The position numbers and the translations under genes are program-made. A stretch of 34,437 nt of DNA from Candidatus Methanomethylicaceae archaeon (GTDB lineage: Archaea; Thermoproteota; Methanomethylicia; Methanomethylicales; Methanomethylicaceae): the NCBI GenBank assembly GCA_015660995.1, contig JACTUC010000013.1, forward strand, positions 1-34,437. The letters run 5' to 3'. Within the stretch, counting starts at the first letter, position 1; the number at the start of each line of letters is the position of its first letter. The notes under the pieces were generated by a model. It was given only the letters and a program-made list of their open reading frames with translations. It did not search any database and was not told the origin of the DNA. Below are positions 32,873-34,437 of this stretch, piece by piece.

Positions 32873-32897
32873 GGCAGTGATTTTATTCCAAATACGA

Positions 32898-33356
32898 ATG
32901 GTGTCATCTTTGGATATTGATGAGATCGACATAGCGATACTGAAAGAGGTTCAGAATGATTCCAAGACGAGCTACAGGGACATAGCCAAAAGGCTGGAAC
33001 TGTCGGTGGGCACAGTTCACAATAGAGTGAAGAAGATGATGGACCTGGGCGTAATCAGGAGCTTTGCAGCGGTCCTAGACCCCGAGAAGCTGGGCTTCGA
33101 TCTGACGGCCGTGATCCTCCTTCAAGTCGAGGGAATGCACATAGTGGACGTGGAGAAGGCGATATCCAAGTCCAGGTCAGTGATAGCGGTATACGATACA
33201 ACAGGCGACTACGACATCGTGACAGTAGCGAAGTTCAGGACGAGAGAGGAGCTGAACGTGTTCATAAAAGAGACCCTGAAGATGCCGTACGTCAAGCGTT
33301 CGGTCACCAGCATAGCTCTCAACGTCGTGAAAGAAGACAACAGGCTCAACCTGTAG
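32898..33356 (+). CDS. Lrp/AsnC family transcriptional regulator
   Basis: A 152-residue regulator. The N-terminal helix-turn-helix spans IDEIDIAILKEVQNDSKTSYRDIAKRL through SVGTVHNRVKKMMDLGVI, and the C-terminal RAM (ligand-binding, oligomerising) domain holds DTTGDYDIVTVAKF. Such proteins sense amino acids or other small molecules and control local or global genes. The ATG at 32898 matches the leaderless start predicted from the TATA box; an ATG at 32877 would add seven residues ahead of the expected transcription start. It diverges from the alpha/beta hydrolase gene and converges on the acyl-CoA synthetase gene one base away. Confidence 0.94.
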   Translation: MVSSLDIDEIDIAILKEVQNDSKTSYRDIAKRLELSVGTVHNRVKKMMDLGVIRSFAAVLDPEKLGFDLTAVILLQVEGMHIVDVEKAISKSRSVIAVYDTTGDYDIVTVAKFRTREELNVFIKETLKMPYVKRSVTSIALNVVKEDNRLNL

Positions 33357-33357
33357 C

Positions 33358-34437
33358 CTAAAGCCGCTCCTTTCTTTTTTTGTACTCAGCGTATCGGACC
33401 ATCTGGGCGGCAACATCAACTGCTGACCGGACTGTCTTAAAGACCGGGATCCCTGATCTCTCGAAAGCCCTTGCACTCTCGCTCTGGTCTGGGCCTAGCA
33501 CGTCGACAACGTAAAGTGGCTTCCCGTACTTCTTCACGAGCGCGGCGATCTTCAGGGCGAAGCTAACATCACCCGTGTTCAGCGCGGGAATGGCTATCGA
33601 GGTTAAGACACCATAGCCTATGAGAAACGCCATGTCGAAATCCGGTGACGCTAGTAGCCAGTCAATCGCAAGGTAATATGCCTCGGAGTTTGAAGACGCG
33701 ACCGTATCTATGGGATTCTTCCTCGACCAAAAGGATGGGAGGGCGCCGTCCAAAAGCTCCACTGCCAACGGCGGCAGGGGGGGCAGCGCCAACCCCTTGA
33801 TCTCAATCAGGTCGGATGACTCGACAGCCCAACCACCGCCCGAGGCTACGACGGCTGCGGATCTCCCTTTGGGCAGAGGCAATGCGCTGAAGGAGGTGGC
33901 AAGCTCGAACAGCTCTTCGGTATCCCTCGCCCTGATCACGCAGAACTGCTTGAAAATTCCATCTATCACATTGTCCTCGACCGCCATGGCGCCAGTGTGG
34001 GAGAAGGCTGCCTTTGCACCAGAAGACGTGACTCCGACCTTCATCACGATGAGCGGCTTCTTCAAGGAGGCGGAACGCATTGAGGCAATAAGCACCTTCC
34101 CGTCCCTGACAGACTCCATGTAAACGGTGATGACTTTCGTTGATGCGTCGTCCGTGAGGTAATCGAGGAAATCCGTGAGCGAGAGATCAGCCTCGTTGCC
34201 TGCGCTAGCGAACTTGCTGAACCCTATACCCTCTTTTTTCGCCCATGCTAGCATCGTGGTCCCAACAGCGCCGCTCTGCGAGATGAATGAGACCCCGCCC
34301 CGCTTTGGGACGAGGGAGGTGAATGTTGCCGTCAGGTTGTTGCCAGAGTTGTAAATACCCATGCAGTTGGGTCCGAGAATCCTTATGCCGTTCTCCCTTG
34401 CGATCGCGAGGACCTTGCTCTCGAGTGCCTTGCCACT
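33358..34437 (-). CDS. ADP-forming acyl-CoA synthetase, alpha-type subunit (5' partial)
   Basis: Catalyses acyl-CoA + ADP + Pi to acid + CoA + ATP, the energy-yielding step of archaeal fermentation of peptides and sugars. The frame is open to the window edge (359 residues seen), beginning within ENGIRILGPNCMGIYN at the end of the CoA-binding domain, so the start is outside; the ATG at 34362 is internal. The succinyl-CoA-ligase-like part follows (FISQSGAVGTTMLAWA, SAGNEADLSLTDFLDYL), with the phosphorylated histidine in AFSHTGAMA and a final lid domain (FSALPLPKGRSAAVVASGGG). No ATP-grasp domain is fused at its C terminus, so this is the separate alpha subunit; the beta subunit is not in the window. 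Acetate is the usual product, but chain length is not certain. Confidence 0.93.
   Translation of the reverse strand, partial: SGKALESKVLAIARENGIRILGPNCMGIYNSGNNLTATFTSLVPKRGGVSFISQSGAVGTTMLAWAKKEGIGFSKFASAGNEADLSLTDFLDYLTDDASTKVITVYMESVRDGKVLIASMRSASLKKPLIVMKVGVTSSGAKAAFSHTGAMAVEDNVIDGIFKQFCVIRARDTEELFELATSFSALPLPKGRSAAVVASGGGWAVESSDLIEIKGLALPPLPPLAVELLDGALPSFWSRKNPIDTVASSNSEAYYLAIDWLLASPDFDMAFLIGYGVLTSIAIPALNTGDVSFALKIAALVKKYGKPLYVVDVLGPDQSESARAFERSGIPVFKTVRSAVDVAAQMVRYAEYKKRKERL

Noticed and set aside
1-34437. CRISPR arrays, tRNA or rRNA genes, insertion sequences.
   Set aside because: No regularly spaced repeats, no cloverleaf-like sequence in the gaps and no transposase motifs were seen; all gaps are under 300 bases.

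Overview
The window looks like chromosomal DNA of an uncultivated anaerobic archaeon, most likely in the TACK/Thermoproteota group (a Bathyarchaeia-like or related methylotrophic lineage would fit, but the sequence alone does not settle this). Archaeal markers are 20S proteasome alpha and beta subunits, a Dpo4-type Y-family polymerase ending in a PIP box, two tandem MoeA genes, a tungsten-type aldehyde:ferredoxin oxidoreductase, an ADP-forming acyl-CoA synthetase, a small Lrp regulator with a near-leaderless start, TATA-like boxes, and frequent GTG/TTG starts with strong GGAGG-type ribosome binding sites. No rRNA, tRNA, CRISPR array or insertion sequence was found, and no stretch above 300 bases lacks a gene.

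Layout. 1-7.6 kb (+): tandem moeA genes (the first cut by the window edge, the second carrying a periplasmic-binding-like C-terminal domain), a GcvT-type aminomethyltransferase, an unknown 141-residue protein, DNA polymerase IV, a DUF169 protein, a DJ-1/PfpI protein and a 49-residue conserved-looking miniprotein. This last gene overlaps tail to tail with a metallophosphoesterase (-). 8.5-10.8 kb (+): a four-cluster ferredoxin and AOR. 10.8-16.1 kb (-): a 1633-residue soluble histidine kinase (about nine PAS domains and one GAF) and a receiver protein. 16.3-19.8 kb (+): a corrinoid protein and two MtmB-family methyltransferases in one tightly coupled operon. 20-24.9 kb (-): a BMP-family ABC importer. 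25-28 kb: TatD (-), then tusA, dsrE-like, iscS-like and iscU (+). 28-30 kb (-): winged-helix protein, psmB and psmA. 30-34.4 kb: a metallo-beta-lactamase-fold protein with a winged-helix tail (+), a membrane-anchored alpha/beta hydrolase (-), an Lrp/AsnC regulator (+), and an acyl-CoA synthetase (-) that runs off the end.

The most interesting system is the corrinoid operon. Both methyltransferases are clear members of the monomethylamine methyltransferase (MtmB) family, yet neither has an in-frame UAG. The pyrrolysine position is Leu in one and Asn in the other, and the three other active-site residues of MtmB are replaced the same way in both (Leu, Leu, Asp). This suggests a pyrrolysine-independent methyltransferase pair acting on an unknown methylated substrate. 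A very large PAS sensor kinase is divergently placed on one side and a BMP-type importer converges from the other, so the block may form a sense, import and demethylate module. No corrinoid-to-cofactor methyltransferase or reductive activator is present in the window.

The second notable locus is tusA-dsrE-iscS-iscU. The IscS has Asp in place of the lysine that holds PLP but keeps the catalytic Cys, as I recall for Archaeoglobus fulgidus IscS. Together with the linked sulfur carriers this suggests Fe-S assembly fed by a persulfide relay rather than by ordinary cysteine desulfuration. The molybdenum/tungsten cofactor genes and AOR fit together functionally, and the proteasome beta-alpha pair is translationally coupled.
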